Origin: Salibaculum griseiflavum
Lineage (GTDB): Bacteria; Pseudomonadota; Alphaproteobacteria; Rhodobacterales; Rhodobacteraceae
NCBI RefSeq assembly: GCF_003129565.1
Contig: NZ_QETF01000006.1
Coordinates: 124,001-188,000, forward strand
DNA: 64,000 nt
Direction of reading: 5' to 3'
Shown here: piece after piece, positions 55,621 to 64,000 of the stretch
Numbering within the stretch: position 1 is the first letter of the stretch
How the letters are laid out: every line of letters starts with the position of its first letter
The notes under the pieces: generated by a model
The model's database searches: none
What the model was told of the DNA's origin: nothing
The model's input: the letters and a program-made list of their open reading frames with translations, nothing else
Made by a program: the position numbers and the translations under genes

Positions 55621-56238
55621 TCAGATCAGGCCATAGCTCGACGCGATCGACACCGCGTGCGGTGTCGTTCTTGCACCCAGCTTGTCTTTTGCATTGCGAA
55701 TTCGCTGTTTCACGGCGCCTTCAGTAATCCCCAGGGAGTGTGCAATCTCCTTGATCAGCTGACCGCTCCTGATTGCGGCCAGAACCTCGATCTCGGCGGC
55801 GGTCACGTCGTCTGGGGCGGTCAGATCGGCGAACAAGAGTTCCATTTCGCGTCGAAGCGTTGTGATTTCCTGGTCTGTCATTTCGCGATCCGAGCGGCAG
55901 AAATTGCCAAAGCTGCGGACGTTGGTGTCGTCCTGGTCGCGTAGAGAAATCGCTGTCCCGTAGTTCAGGTCATACGCAGCGGCTTCGATCAGGATCGCTT
56001 GCGGATCCGGGATGGTGATCTCGCTCCAGCGTATGGTGCCCGTATTGCTGTAGATCCAGCGCAGGACCGGGTCGAACATCAGCAGGCCTTGCTGCGTGTA
56101 CTTGTGGATCCACGGCCGAGGCATGCTATTGTGTTCGAATTCCGGTAGAAGGAATTCAAGCCGGAAGGCGATGTAGAATCCAGCATTGGCAATATCGGAG
56201 AAGGCATAGTCCTTGAGACGGTCTTCGAATTCAGTCAA
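55621..56238 (-). CDS. luxR: LuxR-family quorum-sensing regulator
   Basis: A 205-residue regulator with the two LuxR parts. The autoinducer-binding domain (about residues 10-140) has the typical W/Y/D/P/W residues in RPWIHKYTQQGLLMFDPVLRW and TIRWSEI. The C-terminal helix-turn-helix has TAAEIEVLAAIRSGQLIKEIA and LGITEGAVKQRIRNAKDKLGA. A TTG at 56238 preceded by AAGGGGG is the preferred start; the frame extends up to a TTG at 56274. It stands directly upstream of luxI on the same strand. Confidence 0.9.
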   Translation of the reverse strand: MTEFEDRLKDYAFSDIANAGFYIAFRLEFLLPEFEHNSMPRPWIHKYTQQGLLMFDPVLRWIYSNTGTIRWSEITIPDPQAILIEAAAYDLNYGTAISLRDQDDTNVRSFGNFCRSDREMTDQEITTLRREMELLFADLTAPDDVTAAEIEVLAAIRSGQLIKEIAHSLGITEGAVKQRIRNAKDKLGARTTPHAVSIASSYGLI

Positions 56239-56366
56239 TGCAACATCCCCCTTGCCTTTGGTAATGTTGCGCAAGGGTTAAGGATTGGGCTAGCCTTATT
56301 TTGGGATAGAAATCGTGAGTGGCTCGAATCCAATGCGCGCGGAGCTGCCGACCTGGGAGAACAGAC

Positions 56367-56864
56367 ATGGATCGAAGCGATGAACTCGCGGGCTTGTTCG
56401 AAGGACTGTCGGACTTGAGCCCTGCAGGGTTTGCCATCGGCCTGCACCTCAGCTTCACCACCTCGAAATACATTTTCCAGACCTACTCGAAGGAATGGAT
56501 GGATGAATACTCCGAGAAGGGACTGATCCTGCATGACCCGACGGTGCGCTGGGGCCTTGAGAATACCGGTTGGATTCGCTGGTCCGACCTGCGCGCCAAT
56601 GATCCGGGTCATGTTATCGACGCCGCGGCGGACTTCGGACTTCGCTACGGCGTGTCGATTTCTGTTGCGAGCGATGACGCGAGGTCGCTGGGGAGTTTTG
56701 CGGCGACCGAGAGGGATTTCAGCGAGGCGGATATCAAACACCTTTCGGACCGGCTGCGCCAGATGCACGATCTGACGGGTGACATCGAACCGGACTCCGC
56801 CGACGACCACAAGGTCAAGCGTCTCGCCGCGTCCATTTCCCACACCGGTCTTCATGGTCTCTAG
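56367..56864 (+). CDS. Autoinducer-binding-domain protein lacking a DNA-binding domain (LuxR-like)
   Basis: A 165-residue protein closely resembling the N-terminal domain of LuxR proteins: FAIGLHLSFTTSKYIFQTYS, then EWMDEYSEKGLILHDPTVRW and WIRWSDL with the same W/Y/D/P/W residues as the neighbour. It stops after DHKVKRLAASISHTGLHGL with no helix-turn-helix, and none is seen in other frames downstream. It is divergent from luxR. It could bind the lactone and modulate LuxR by heterodimerising or titrating signal, by analogy with truncated TraR (TrlR); that is inference. GGGAGAA precedes the ATG. Confidence 0.85.
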   Translation: MDRSDELAGLFEGLSDLSPAGFAIGLHLSFTTSKYIFQTYSKEWMDEYSEKGLILHDPTVRWGLENTGWIRWSDLRANDPGHVIDAAADFGLRYGVSISVASDDARSLGSFAATERDFSEADIKHLSDRLRQMHDLTGDIEPDSADDHKVKRLAASISHTGLHGL

Positions 56865-57181
56865 CTTTCGTCCGGGTCGACCGTCGTACTCGTTACAAGG
56901 TTGAAGCCAACCTTTGGGTCAGAGTCGTCAAGATCACCGAAAACGTCAAGTATGGTAGCGGTGGAAAGGCTCAAGCCTTCGACCCGGTGTGGTGGACCGA
57001 AAAGATAAGGGTCGGCACGCACGATGCGGACGGCCTCTGTCGAACCGAACCCATTCTTGATCAGGGTTTGCGCGAGTTCGCAGGTCGCCCGGCGCGGGGC
57101 AATCATGGTAAAGCCTTCACAGGTGGCAATTTCGACAGTTCGGCCGTCGATTTCGTGTTGATCGTGGAGAATGGTAAGCAT
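56861..57181 (-). CDS. Hypothetical protein convergent with the LuxR-like gene
   Basis: A 106-residue frame, no family recognised. It includes TCEGFTMIAPRRATCELAQT and GLSLSTATILDVFGDLDDSD. The stop overlaps the end of the LuxR-like gene by 4 bases, tail to tail. No strong ribosome-binding site is seen. It may be a real small gene of the quorum-sensing locus. Confidence 0.5.
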   Translation of the reverse strand: MLTILHDQHEIDGRTVEIATCEGFTMIAPRRATCELAQTLIKNGFGSTEAVRIVRADPYLFGPPHRVEGLSLSTATILDVFGDLDDSDPKVGFNLVTSTTVDPDES

Positions 57182-57647
57182 CGCAAGACATCCAGAAATT
57201 CATCCTGAGAATTGCCGCATTGCGTGGCCAGAATGGGACCAACATTGGGCGTAGCTGCGGTTTCTTGGTGATCCGCCTCGGGGGGCGTGCCATGTCCTCG
57301 TCAGTCATTTTTGCCCTGCAGCGTTGGATGCTTTGCGAGCCAAAACGCTCGCACCGGGCGGAGGCGCGTATCGGCTGCGCTAGCCCCCGGATGAAAGGCC
57401 GAATCCCAACTTCGGCTCATCGGTGATTGTCCATGAAGTCGCGTCAAACCGGGTTGTTTGGTGAGATTGTCCGAGAGCCCCAAGCGCCTGCGGACCATTG
57501 TTCATGTCGGAATGTTCACCGCATTTCACTAATTTCGGCTCACCGGACGGTATTGGTGCCAGCTTCTTACTGTGGCTGAAGAATCCGGTCAGGCAAGGAA
57601 CCGTAAAGTTGACCGATATAGGAAAACCGCTAGAAGAAAGAGGGTTT
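57182..57647 (+). other. Intergenic region without recognised genes
   Basis: This 466-base interval lies between the quorum-sensing locus and a membrane-protein gene. Short frames are present on both strands but none shows a good start or a protein-like composition. No strong hairpin with a T-run, tRNA or repeat is seen. The promoter of the following gene should lie in its last 100 bases, which are relatively AT-rich. Confidence 0.5.
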
Positions 57648-58247
57648 ATGAATCTGGTGTCTCAACGCGCTCTGGACGAGCAGGCGCGGCACCGGAAGGG
57701 TTTACGAGTTATGCGGTCACGCACCAAGGCGGTTTCGAAGCGATCGGAAGGCGAACGTGCACGTCTGCTTGCCTATGTGATCATCGCAGCGCTGGGCATG
57801 GGGTTAGGATACCTGGCCGTCCTGCAATTCAACGATGGCAGAGCCCTGATGATGGGCATGTCCTGGTACGAGACCTGGATCGTGCTGGCCGCAGGGCTGG
57901 GGGCCATGTTGGCCCTTTTCCTGGCCGGTGACAGGGTCGGGCATCATGGGCCGTGGACCATGCTGCGCGCGGTCTCCGGGCTGATCTGGGTCAGCCTGGT
58001 CGGGGCGATTATCGCCGGCACCTTGTCGTTGCCGCTATACGGCACGATGTTTGCGCCTTTCACCCTGGTTGTCACGCTGGCGACATCCCCGGTCATCGCG
58101 GTCATCTGGGCGGTGCATATGCTGGCCGTGAACGTGCTCATGGCCATCTACCGCAGCGAGCGCGACTCGGTCTTTACGCCGGAACGGATGACGCTCGCGG
58201 AACACCCCGACAGCCTCTCGGTGCGGGTGCGCGGTCACTTCGGCTGA
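57648..58247 (+). CDS. Multi-pass membrane protein of unknown function
   Basis: A 199-residue protein with a basic N terminus of about 40 residues, then four hydrophobic helices: LLAYVIIAALGMGLGYLAVL, ETWIVLAAGLGAMLALFLAG, a third around SGLIWVSLVGAIIAGTLSLP, and a fourth in LATSPVIAVIWAVHMLAVN. The tail is soluble. The start MNLVSQRALD has GAAAGAGGG upstream; longer in-frame versions are unlikely. No family is recognised. Confidence 0.75.
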   Translation: MNLVSQRALDEQARHRKGLRVMRSRTKAVSKRSEGERARLLAYVIIAALGMGLGYLAVLQFNDGRALMMGMSWYETWIVLAAGLGAMLALFLAGDRVGHHGPWTMLRAVSGLIWVSLVGAIIAGTLSLPLYGTMFAPFTLVVTLATSPVIAVIWAVHMLAVNVLMAIYRSERDSVFTPERMTLAEHPDSLSVRVRGHFG

Positions 58248-58250
58248 TAT

Positions 58251-58880
58251 TTAGTCCCTGAAGCTGCGGCTGGCCTTGATCTGGTCCCAGGCCCAGACAA
58301 CCTCGGCCAACTGTTCTTCCTGGCTGCGGTCGCCGCCATTCATGTCCGGGTGCAGCACCTTGATCAGCTTCTTGTAGGCCTTGCGGATCTCGGTCTTGGT
58401 CCAGTGATCCTTGGCCTCGAGAATCTCGATCGCCTTGCGTTCCGTGGGAGGCAGGCGGCGTGTGCCGTCGACGGACTTGCCGGGGTTCTGCGTGGCATTG
58501 GCACCGAGCACCTGGTGCGGGTCCTCGATCCCCAGCCGCGCCCAGGCGCGCTCCTCGGCGGATTTCTTGAACGATTTGGTGTCACGTTCCCAGACCCGAT
58601 CCTTCTGGGCCTGTTCTTCCATCTCGGCCTCGGTCGAGGTCTCGAAGAAGTTCCATTTCAGATTGTATTCGCGCACGTGGTCCTTGCAGAACCAGTAATA
58701 GTCGTCGAGCGTGTCCGGGTTCTTGGGCGCACGATACTTGCCCGCCTCTTCGCAGCCGGGATGTTCACACACCCGGGTCGAGGTTTCGAACGCCCCCGAC
58801 ATGCCGCGGCGACCGCGGGGCTTTTTCTTCTTGGAGGCCGACACCGAGATGTCGAAACCGAAAGGATCATCCTTGCGCAT
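58251..58880 (-). CDS. J-domain (DnaJ-like) protein
   Basis: A 209-residue protein with a C-terminal J domain (about residues 140-205: EILEAKDHWTKTEIRKAYKKLIK, the HPD motif in VLHPDMNGGD). The N-terminal part has a CEHPGCEEAGKYRAP and WFCKDH cluster that could bind zinc. J-domain proteins stimulate Hsp70. Similar proteins occur next to bolA and cobS/cobT in Rhodobacterales as far as I recall. It is divergent from bolA, with 73 bases between. Confidence 0.9.
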   Translation of the reverse strand: MRKDDPFGFDISVSASKKKKPRGRRGMSGAFETSTRVCEHPGCEEAGKYRAPKNPDTLDDYYWFCKDHVREYNLKWNFFETSTEAEMEEQAQKDRVWERDTKSFKKSAEERAWARLGIEDPHQVLGANATQNPGKSVDGTRRLPPTERKAIEILEAKDHWTKTEIRKAYKKLIKVLHPDMNGGDRSQEEQLAEVVWAWDQIKASRSFRD

Positions 58881-58953
58881 ACCGTCACCTTTCCGACTCG
58901 GAGCGATGAGTTTAGTCCTTGGGACGCAATATTGAAGGGGGTCGGCGAAAATA

Positions 58954-59208
58954 ATGGGACTTGAACCGCAGATTCGGCAGAAACTGGAGGAGGCCTTCGC
59001 CCCCACGCGGCTGGAGGTGATCAACGAAAGCCACCTGCACGCAGGTCACGCCGGCGATGATGGCAGCGGCGAAAGCCATTGGCGGGTGGTGATAGAGGCG
59101 CCGGCCTTTTCCGACATGTCGCGCATCGCGCGCCACCGCGCGGTTCACGCGGCGCTGGGGCCCGACATCCTGGCCCGCATTCACGCGCTGGCGCTGGATC
59201 TCCGCTGA
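58954..59208 (+). CDS. bolA: BolA family protein
   Basis: An 84-residue BolA. It has IRQKLEEAFAPTRLEVINESHLHAGH near the start (conserved His for cluster binding with monothiol glutaredoxins) and the helix-turn region SDMSRIARHRAVHAALGPDI. BolA proteins work with glutaredoxins in iron-sulfur handling. Its end overlaps the convergent DUF4177 gene by 28 bases. Confidence 0.93.
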   Translation: MGLEPQIRQKLEEAFAPTRLEVINESHLHAGHAGDDGSGESHWRVVIEAPAFSDMSRIARHRAVHAALGPDILARIHALALDLR

Positions 59209-59585
59209 TCTTCGGACGAGATGTCCGGGTCCGTCGGGCTGTCATGCGCGGCCTCTTCGGAAACGTTCGCCTCTTCGGACGGGACGTCATTGGGGCTGTC
59301 GGCGCTGTGATCCTCGATCAGGGGCATATCGTCGGCCGCCCCGGCCTCATCGTTCAGCAGGCGGCGGAAGATCAGGACATGGCGGAACTGGGTGGTCTTG
59401 CCGGTCAGGCCCTGGCGTTCCTCGCAGGGGAGGGTGTCGGTGCGCTGGTATTCCCAGCCTTCGGCGCCCATGTCGTTCATGACCAGTTGCAGCGCATGGG
59501 CGAAACGCGCCTCGGCCCCCTTGACCCCCTTGGCCTTCACGCCCTTTTTCGGGGCCGGGACCACCTTGTATTCATAGGCTTGCAT
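59181..59585 (-). CDS. DUF4177 domain protein
   Basis: A 134-residue protein. The N-terminal part (MQAYEYKVVPAPKKG, then LQLVMNDMGAEGWEYQRTD) fits the DUF4177 family, small proteins of unknown function. The second half is an acidic, low-complexity tail rich in Glu, Asp and Ser. The start at 59585 is preferred over one 12 codons upstream. Its 3' end overlaps bolA on the other strand. Confidence 0.8.
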   Translation of the reverse strand: MQAYEYKVVPAPKKGVKAKGVKGAEARFAHALQLVMNDMGAEGWEYQRTDTLPCEERQGLTGKTTQFRHVLIFRRLLNDEAGAADDMPLIEDHSADSPNDVPSEEANVSEEAAHDSPTDPDISSEDQRRSSASA

Positions 59586-59669
59586 CGCGTCTTCCTGTCT
59601 GCATCGACCTGATCCTAGCAAGGGGCGAAGTCTTGTCCAATCGGGACGTTGGCGCCGCGTCCGATATTG

Positions 59670-61181
59670 CTAGAGCCCCAGCTTCTTCGAGACGATCTCG
59701 TTCACGGCCTTGGGGTTGGCCTTGCCGCCGGTGGCCTTCATGACCTGGCCCACGAACCAGCCGGCCAGCTTGGGATTGGCCTGTGCCTTTTCCACCTGTG
59801 CCGGGTTGGCGGCGATGACCTCGTCCACGGACGCCTCGATCGCGCCGGTATCGGTGACCTGCTTCATGCCGCGCTCTTCGACGATCTGAGCCGGGTCGCC
59901 GCCTTCGGTATAGACGATCTCGAACAGTTCCTTGGCGATCTTGCCGGAAATGTCGCCCTTGGTGATAAGCTCGACGATGCCGCCCAGCTGAGCGGGGCTG
60001 ACCGGGCTTTCGGTGATGTCGTGGTCTTCCTTCTTGAGGCGCCCGAAGAGCTCGTTGATAACCCAGTTCGCGGCCAGCTTGCCGTCGCGGCCATCTGCCA
60101 CGGCCTCGAAATAGGCGGCATTCTCATGTTCGGCAGTCAGCACGCTGGCATCGTAATCGCTCAACCCGAAATCCTTGATGAAGCGCGCCTTTTTCTCGTC
60201 GGGCAGTTCGGGCAGGTTGGCGGCGATCTCGTCCACCCAGTCCTGTTCGATCTCCAGCGGCAGCAGGTCGGGATCGGGGAAGTAGCGGTAATCATGCGCC
60301 TCTTCCTTGGACCGCATGGACCGGGTTTCGCCCTTGTCGGGGTCGAACAGCCGGGTTTCCTGCACGACCTCCTTGCCGTCCTCCAGCAAGGCGATCTGGC
60401 GGCGGGCCTCGTAGTCGATGGCCTGCTGGATGAACCGCATGGAGTTCATGTTCTTGATTTCGCAGCGGGTGCCCAGATGACCGAAATCCTGCGTTTCCAT
60501 GTAGCGTTCGTAATCGCCGGGCCGGCAGACCGAGACATTGACGTCGGCGCGCAGGTTGCCGCTTTGCATGTTGCCGTCACAGGTGCCCAGATAGCGCATG
60601 ATCTGGCGCAGCTTGGCGATATAGGCGGCGGCCTCTTCGGGGCCGCGGATATCGGGGCGGCTGACGATTTCCATCAGCGCCACGCCGGTTCGGTTCAGGT
60701 CGACGAAGGACATATGCGGGTCCATGTCGTGGATCGACTTGCCGGCATCCTGTTCAAGGTGGATCCGTTCGATACGGACATTGCGCGCGGTGCCGTCGCC
60801 CAGTTCCACCAGCACTTCGCCCTCGCCCACGATGGGGTGGTAAAGCTGGGAAATCTGGTAGCCCTGCGGCAGGTCGGGGTAGAAATAGTTCTTGCGGTCG
60901 AAGGCGCTGAAGAGATTGATCTCGGCCTTCAGGCCCAGCCCGGTCTTGACGGCCTGACGGATGCAGCCCTCGTTGATCACCGGCAGCATCCCCGGCATGC
61001 CCGCATCCACGAAGGCCACGTTGGAATTGGGTTCGGCCCCGAACCGGGTGGAGGCGCCGGAAAACAGCTTGGCCTTGGTGGCGACCTGGGCATGGACCTC
61101 CATGCCGATCACGAGTTCCCAGTCGCCGGTGGCGCCGGACAGGGTCTTGGGCTTGGGGGCGTCATAGGTCAGGTCGAGCAT
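59670..61181 (-). CDS. gatB: Aspartyl/glutamyl-tRNA amidotransferase subunit B
   Basis: A 503-residue GatB. The start [21 protein letters not shown], then [40 protein letters not shown] and [16 protein letters not shown] are diagnostic; the C-terminal YqeY-like domain ends the protein. With GatA and GatC it amidates Glu-tRNA(Gln) or Asp-tRNA(Asn). The gene stands alone; GatA and GatC are not in the window. Confidence 0.96.
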   Translation of the reverse strand: MLDLTYDAPKPKTLSGATGDWELVIGMEVHAQVATKAKLFSGASTRFGAEPNSNVAFVDAGMPGMLPVINEGCIRQAVKTGLGLKAEINLFSAFDRKNYFYPDLPQGYQISQLYHPIVGEGEVLVELGDGTARNVRIERIHLEQDAGKSIHDMDPHMSFVDLNRTGVALMEIVSRPDIRGPEEAAAYIAKLRQIMRYLGTCDGNMQSGNLRADVNVSVCRPGDYERYMETQDFGHLGTRCEIKNMNSMRFIQQAIDYEARRQIALLEDGKEVVQETRLFDPDKGETRSMRSKEEAHDYRYFPDPDLLPLEIEQDWVDEIAANLPELPDEKKARFIKDFGLSDYDASVLTAEHENAAYFEAVADGRDGKLAANWVINELFGRLKKEDHDITESPVSPAQLGGIVELITKGDISGKIAKELFEIVYTEGGDPAQIVEERGMKQVTDTGAIEASVDEVIAANPAQVEKAQANPKLAGWFVGQVMKATGGKANPKAVNEIVSKKLGL

Positions 61182-61324
61182 CTGAAGGCACCTCTTGCTG
61201 GTCTCGGCTCCGTTTAGGTCAGCGGGGGATGGGTGGCAAGGGGCAGGGCGGTGAACCGCCCGTTCCGGCGCCGGCCGCGGATTTGCCTTGCTCCGCGCCC
61301 CGCTCTCGCGGCATTCAGGGTGGT

Positions 61325-62134
61325 ATGAAATGGTATCGCGCCATCCTGGGGGGCATCGTCGCGCTGGGTCTTGCGTTGCCGGTTGCGGCCGAGGGGCCGG
61401 GCGGTGAGATGCGGCCGCTGCTGCGCGCCGACGCAGCGGCCTTGCGGCTGGCCGAGCACCGGCCCCGGCTTCGCCCGGCCTACATGCTGCGTTACCCGGT
61501 GCGCATCGAAACCCGCCCGCCCGTCCTGCGCCCGATCCCGCGCCCCCTGATACCGCGCGCCCGGTGGGATCATCGCGGCGATAGTCAAAGCTGGACCTGG
61601 GCCGCGATGTCGGCTTTGGCGGGTCATGGCGACCGGCTGGAACAAACCGTGCCGCGCGACATAGACAATTGGTGCCCGGGCTACGCCGCCAATGGCCCGC
61701 GCGAGAGGCGGGCCTTCTGGGTGGGGATGATGTCGGCCCTGTCCAAGCATGAAAGCACGTACCGACCCGAGGCCGTGGGCGGCGGCGGCTTGTGGTTCGG
61801 CCTGTTGCAGATCTATCCGGATACGGCGCAGCGCTATGGGTGCCGGGCGCGGACCGGAACGGCGCTCAAGGATCCCGAGGACAACCTGGCCTGTGCGATC
61901 CGCATCATGAACGTGACCGTGCCGCGCGACAATGCCATAGCGGTCCATGACGGCCGTTGGCGCGGGGTGGCCGCCGATTGGGGGCCGATGACCAACCGCG
62001 CCAAGATCGCGGACATGGCCGCCTGGACCCGCGCGCAGGAATATTGCCGGCCGGACCATGCCGTGGCCCGCAGCCTGCGCCCGATCCCAAGGCCCACAGA
62101 CAGCCCGGTTCTGTCAACGATGAACCTGGATTAG
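61325..62134 (+). CDS. Periplasmic lytic transglycosylase (SLT domain)
   Basis: A 269-residue exported protein: a signal peptide ([20 protein letters not shown]), a proline/arginine-rich stretch ([17 protein letters not shown]), then a lysozyme-like SLT domain with the catalytic Glu in [15 protein letters not shown] and [15 protein letters not shown]. The extra Cys residues may form disulfides. It would cleave glycan strands of peptidoglycan. The start at 61325 is chosen because it opens the signal peptide. Confidence 0.88.
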   Translation: MKWYRAILGGIVALGLALPVAAEGPGGEMRPLLRADAAALRLAEHRPRLRPAYMLRYPVRIETRPPVLRPIPRPLIPRARWDHRGDSQSWTWAAMSALAGHGDRLEQTVPRDIDNWCPGYAANGPRERRAFWVGMMSALSKHESTYRPEAVGGGGLWFGLLQIYPDTAQRYGCRARTGTALKDPEDNLACAIRIMNVTVPRDNAIAVHDGRWRGVAADWGPMTNRAKIADMAAWTRAQEYCRPDHAVARSLRPIPRPTDSPVLSTMNLD

Positions 62135-62991
62135 AACCGCAGCAGCGGGCGGCGCGTGGCCTTGATCAGGCTGACGGTCTGGCTGCCTTCCTCGCCGAGC
62201 GCGAGGGTGGCGCGGCGCAACATCTCGATCCCCTCTTCCGAGGTTTCTGGCAGCGCGCTGGGCGCGATGGCTTCGCCCACGGTGACGACGAACGGCTGGT
62301 TGGCCTTGTTCAGCGTTTCGTGGAACAGCGTGATATCCTTGAGCGAGGCATGCAGGATGTCGAACAGGTAGAACAGCACCGAATTGCGGGCCCGGATATT
62401 GACCGGGATCACCGGCAGATCGAACTTGCGTGCCAGCATCGCCGCCGAGGGCATCCAGGGCCGTTCATGCAATTGCAGCCCGCGCCGCTGTGCCAGCCGG
62501 CCCGAGGGAAAGATCACGCCCAACCGTTCGTCGCGCAGCGCGCGGCGCATATAGGCCATGGTTTCGCGCGTCTTGCCGTGGCTGCGCCTGTCTTTGCGCC
62601 ATTCGACGGGGGCGATCATGTCCTCCATCTGGGGCATGACCGACAGGATGTCCTTGTTGGCGAAATAGAAGGCATCGGGCCGGGTCCGGGCCAGCAACCC
62701 GTGCAGGATGATGCCGTCGGCGATGCCGGTGGGGTGGTTCGCCACGACCAGCGCCGGCCCCGTGCTGGGGATATTGTGCAGGCCACGGGCCGTGACGTTG
62801 CGGCCCAGGAGGTGGAACATCTCGTCCATGATCGTGGCGCTGGGCGCGTCGCGCAGCGCCGTCGCGATATCGACCGTGCGCTGGTAGGACAGCGCACGGT
62901 CCAGCACCTTGCGCGCAAGCGCGGTGCCGGGCCGGTCGGCAAAGAGCCACGGCGCGCGGTCCTCGATCAGTGGGTCGATACGGTCTTTCAT
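62131..62991 (-). CDS. PlsC-like 1-acyl-glycerol-3-phosphate acyltransferase
   Basis: A 286-residue membrane-associated acyltransferase. The first motif is VVANHPTGIADGII; it has one residue more than the standard HX4D spacing (H-PTGIA-D), as seen in a subgroup of these enzymes. FPSGRLAQRRG stands at the place of the usual EGTR block, and VIPVNIRARNS follows. It probably transfers an acyl chain to lysophosphatidic acid or a related lipid, possibly an ornithine lipid. The stop overlaps the end of the transglycosylase gene by 4 bases. Confidence 0.85.
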   Translation of the reverse strand: MKDRIDPLIEDRAPWLFADRPGTALARKVLDRALSYQRTVDIATALRDAPSATIMDEMFHLLGRNVTARGLHNIPSTGPALVVANHPTGIADGIILHGLLARTRPDAFYFANKDILSVMPQMEDMIAPVEWRKDRRSHGKTRETMAYMRRALRDERLGVIFPSGRLAQRRGLQLHERPWMPSAAMLARKFDLPVIPVNIRARNSVLFYLFDILHASLKDITLFHETLNKANQPFVVTVGEAIAPSALPETSEEGIEMLRRATLALGEEGSQTVSLIKATRRPLLRF

Positions 62992-63072
62992 GGCACAACC
63001 TTGATCACGATCGGGTGACGATTCCACGACATACTAGCATAACGCCCGACTTCGGCGTGCATTCGCCCGTTT

Positions 63073-63519
63073 TCAACGGGGCAGAAGCGAAAAAGGGTGG
63101 CGTTCATGGGGAATGCCCGCCGTATCGAGCGCCTTTTCCAACGCATCGGCGGGCGTGGGCAGTTCCGGCGGCAGGCGATGCAGCAGGCCGGTCGTGTCCA
63201 CGATGGTCAGCCGAAACCCCATGTCGAAGCGCCGGTCGATGCGGACCTGCCTGATCTCGGTCGCTTCCATCACGCCGTCGCGGCGGCCGGTCGCCCATGC
63301 GATCCGGTCCGGGTAGACATCCAGCCGCACCTGCCGGTCGGTGATCCAGTCCAGCAGCGCGGGCAGGGCGAAGAGGCCGAACAGGCCCGCCCAGAGCAGC
63401 GCGAGGTCGATGGCCCAGACGGCGAGTGCCAGCCCACCCCAGATCGCCGCGACAAGGGCCAGGTTCACCGGGCGCCGCCCGGCGCGGTGAAAACTCGCGA
63501 TGGGGGTATCGCCGGGCAC
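63073..63519 (-). CDS. Small membrane protein with a PH-like tail
   Basis: A 148-residue protein. Two hydrophobic segments (about residues 18-60, LALVAAIWGGLALAVWAIDL and LLWAGLFGLFALPALLDWI) are followed by a soluble part, IRQVRIDRRFDMGFRLTIVDTTG, resembling bacterial PH-like membrane-protein domains. No specific family is claimed. It begins 3 bases after the pepN stop, so it is probably in the same transcript. Confidence 0.75.
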   Translation of the reverse strand: MPGDTPIASFHRAGRRPVNLALVAAIWGGLALAVWAIDLALLWAGLFGLFALPALLDWITDRQVRLDVYPDRIAWATGRRDGVMEATEIRQVRIDRRFDMGFRLTIVDTTGLLHRLPPELPTPADALEKALDTAGIPHERHPFSLLPR

Positions 63520-63522
63520 GGC

Positions 63523-64000
63523 CTAGCCTTCCAGCATGCGCTGGACCATCTCGGCGGTGTCGCGCGACAGGTCGGGCTTGGCAGCGAGGGTTTCGAGCAC
63601 GGCGCGGATCTGTGCCTGCCGGTCGGCATCATAGCGCCGCCAGGTCTCGAAGGCGGTGCTGACGCGGGCGGCGGTTTGCGGGTTGACCGCGTCGAGCTTG
63701 CCCAGCCAATCCCCCAGCAGCCCATAGCCCTTGCCGCCGGGGGCGTGGAACCCGGCCGCGTTAGCCGACAGGCTGCCGAAGACCGCGCGGAACCGGTTGG
63801 GGTTCTTCCAGGTGAAATCGGGGTCGCGGGTCAGCTTTTCGGCGATGTCGGCGGCCCGGTCCGGGGCGGCACGGGCGACCTGAAGGCCGAACCACTTGTT
63901 CATCACCAACCGGTCATGCTGCCATTGATCGCGGAAGGCGCGGGCTTGGGCGTCGCCCTTGCCGATGGTCAGCAGACAGGCCAGCGCCGCGAGTTGCTGG
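63523..64000 (-). CDS. pepN: Aminopeptidase N, C-terminal part (5' end outside window)
   Basis: The frame is open to the right edge. It reads QQLAALACLLTIGKGDAQAR at the edge, then WQHDRLVMNKWFGLQ, NPNRFRAVFGSLSANAAGFH and GYGLLGDWLGKLDAVNPQ, which are typical of the helical C-terminal domain of M1 family aminopeptidase N. The catalytic HEXXH region lies outside. It is cut by the window, not broken. Confidence 0.9.
   Translation of the reverse strand, partial: QQLAALACLLTIGKGDAQARAFRDQWQHDRLVMNKWFGLQVARAAPDRAADIAEKLTRDPDFTWKNPNRFRAVFGSLSANAAGFHAPGGKGYGLLGDWLGKLDAVNPQTAARVSTAFETWRRYDADRQAQIRAVLETLAAKPDLSRDTAEMVQRMLEG

Noticed and set aside
55495-56274. Nearly identical TTGCG(C/A)AACAT(T/C)AC at the luxI start and at the upstream end of the luxR frame
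   Set aside because: Only about 14 bases match, and the luxR start is better placed at 56238, so it is probably chance.
56865-57000. Frameshifted HTH that would complete the LuxR-like protein
   Set aside because: All three plus-strand frames after 56864 were read and none resembles a LuxR helix-turn-helix.

Overview
The window is high-GC DNA with densely packed, often translationally coupled genes (many ATGA or GTGA overlaps). The gene set points to an alphaproteobacterium of the Rhodobacterales (Roseobacter/Rhodobacter group). Supporting signs are the mraZ-to-ftsZ order with two DUF2484 genes beside murB, the aerobic cobaltochelatase pair cobS/cobT, a DUF1127 gene followed by a CcsR-type small-RNA array (otherwise known from Rhodobacter), and tRNA-Tyr next to rlmB.

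Layout. 1-7090 (minus): a complete-looking vitamin B12 acquisition operon. A cobalamin riboswitch is followed by btuB, btuF, btuC, btuD, exbB, two exbD genes and tonB; tonB runs off the left edge. 7099-11063: glycerate 2-kinase, tRNA-Tyr, rlmB, a zinc-ribbon protein, a YHS-domain protein, a candidate small RNA with an intrinsic terminator, and a CoA-binding protein. 11128-13520 (minus): hisA, a small membrane protein, hisF, hisE and a Dabb protein. 14109-14563 (minus): a 71-residue DUF1127 protein followed by five hairpins that each display a CCUCCUCCC-type loop; the last hairpin doubles as the terminator. 14828-16392: Mrp/ApbC ATPase and a GNAT acetyltransferase.

16971-43583 (plus): the division and cell-wall cluster mraZ, rsmH, ftsL, ftsI, murE, murF, mraY, murD, ftsW, murG, murC, murB, ddl, ftsQ, ftsA, ftsZ, then lpxC, bamD and recN. 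Two minus-strand genes interrupt it between murD and ftsW, and a run of small membrane proteins plus an amino-acid permease sits between murC and murB. The 578-base leader ahead of mraZ carries MraZ-box-like repeats and a strong hairpin.

44027-52059: ClC channel, a secreted hypothetical protein, DUF427, aminopeptidase P, cobT and cobS. 52176-54713: ECF sigma factor, RskA-type anti-sigma factor, fasciclin-domain protein and a Tat-exported MsrB. This set recalls the mycobacterial SigK/RskA/MPT70-83 system and looks like an envelope stress unit. 54847-57181: a quorum-sensing locus with a luxI synthase, a luxR regulator, a lux-box promoter and a second LuxR-like protein that has the signal-binding domain but no DNA-binding domain. 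57648-64000: membrane and J-domain proteins, bolA, a DUF4177 protein, gatB, a lytic transglycosylase, an acyltransferase, a small membrane protein and the 3' end of pepN.

The most interesting signals are the five-copy CcsR array with its DUF1127 partner, the HTH-less LuxR protein beside luxRI, the sigma/RskA/fasciclin/MsrB unit, and the riboswitch-controlled B12 operon with its own TonB/ExbBD motor. All functional assignments rest on reading the sequence and knowledge of families; no database search was run.
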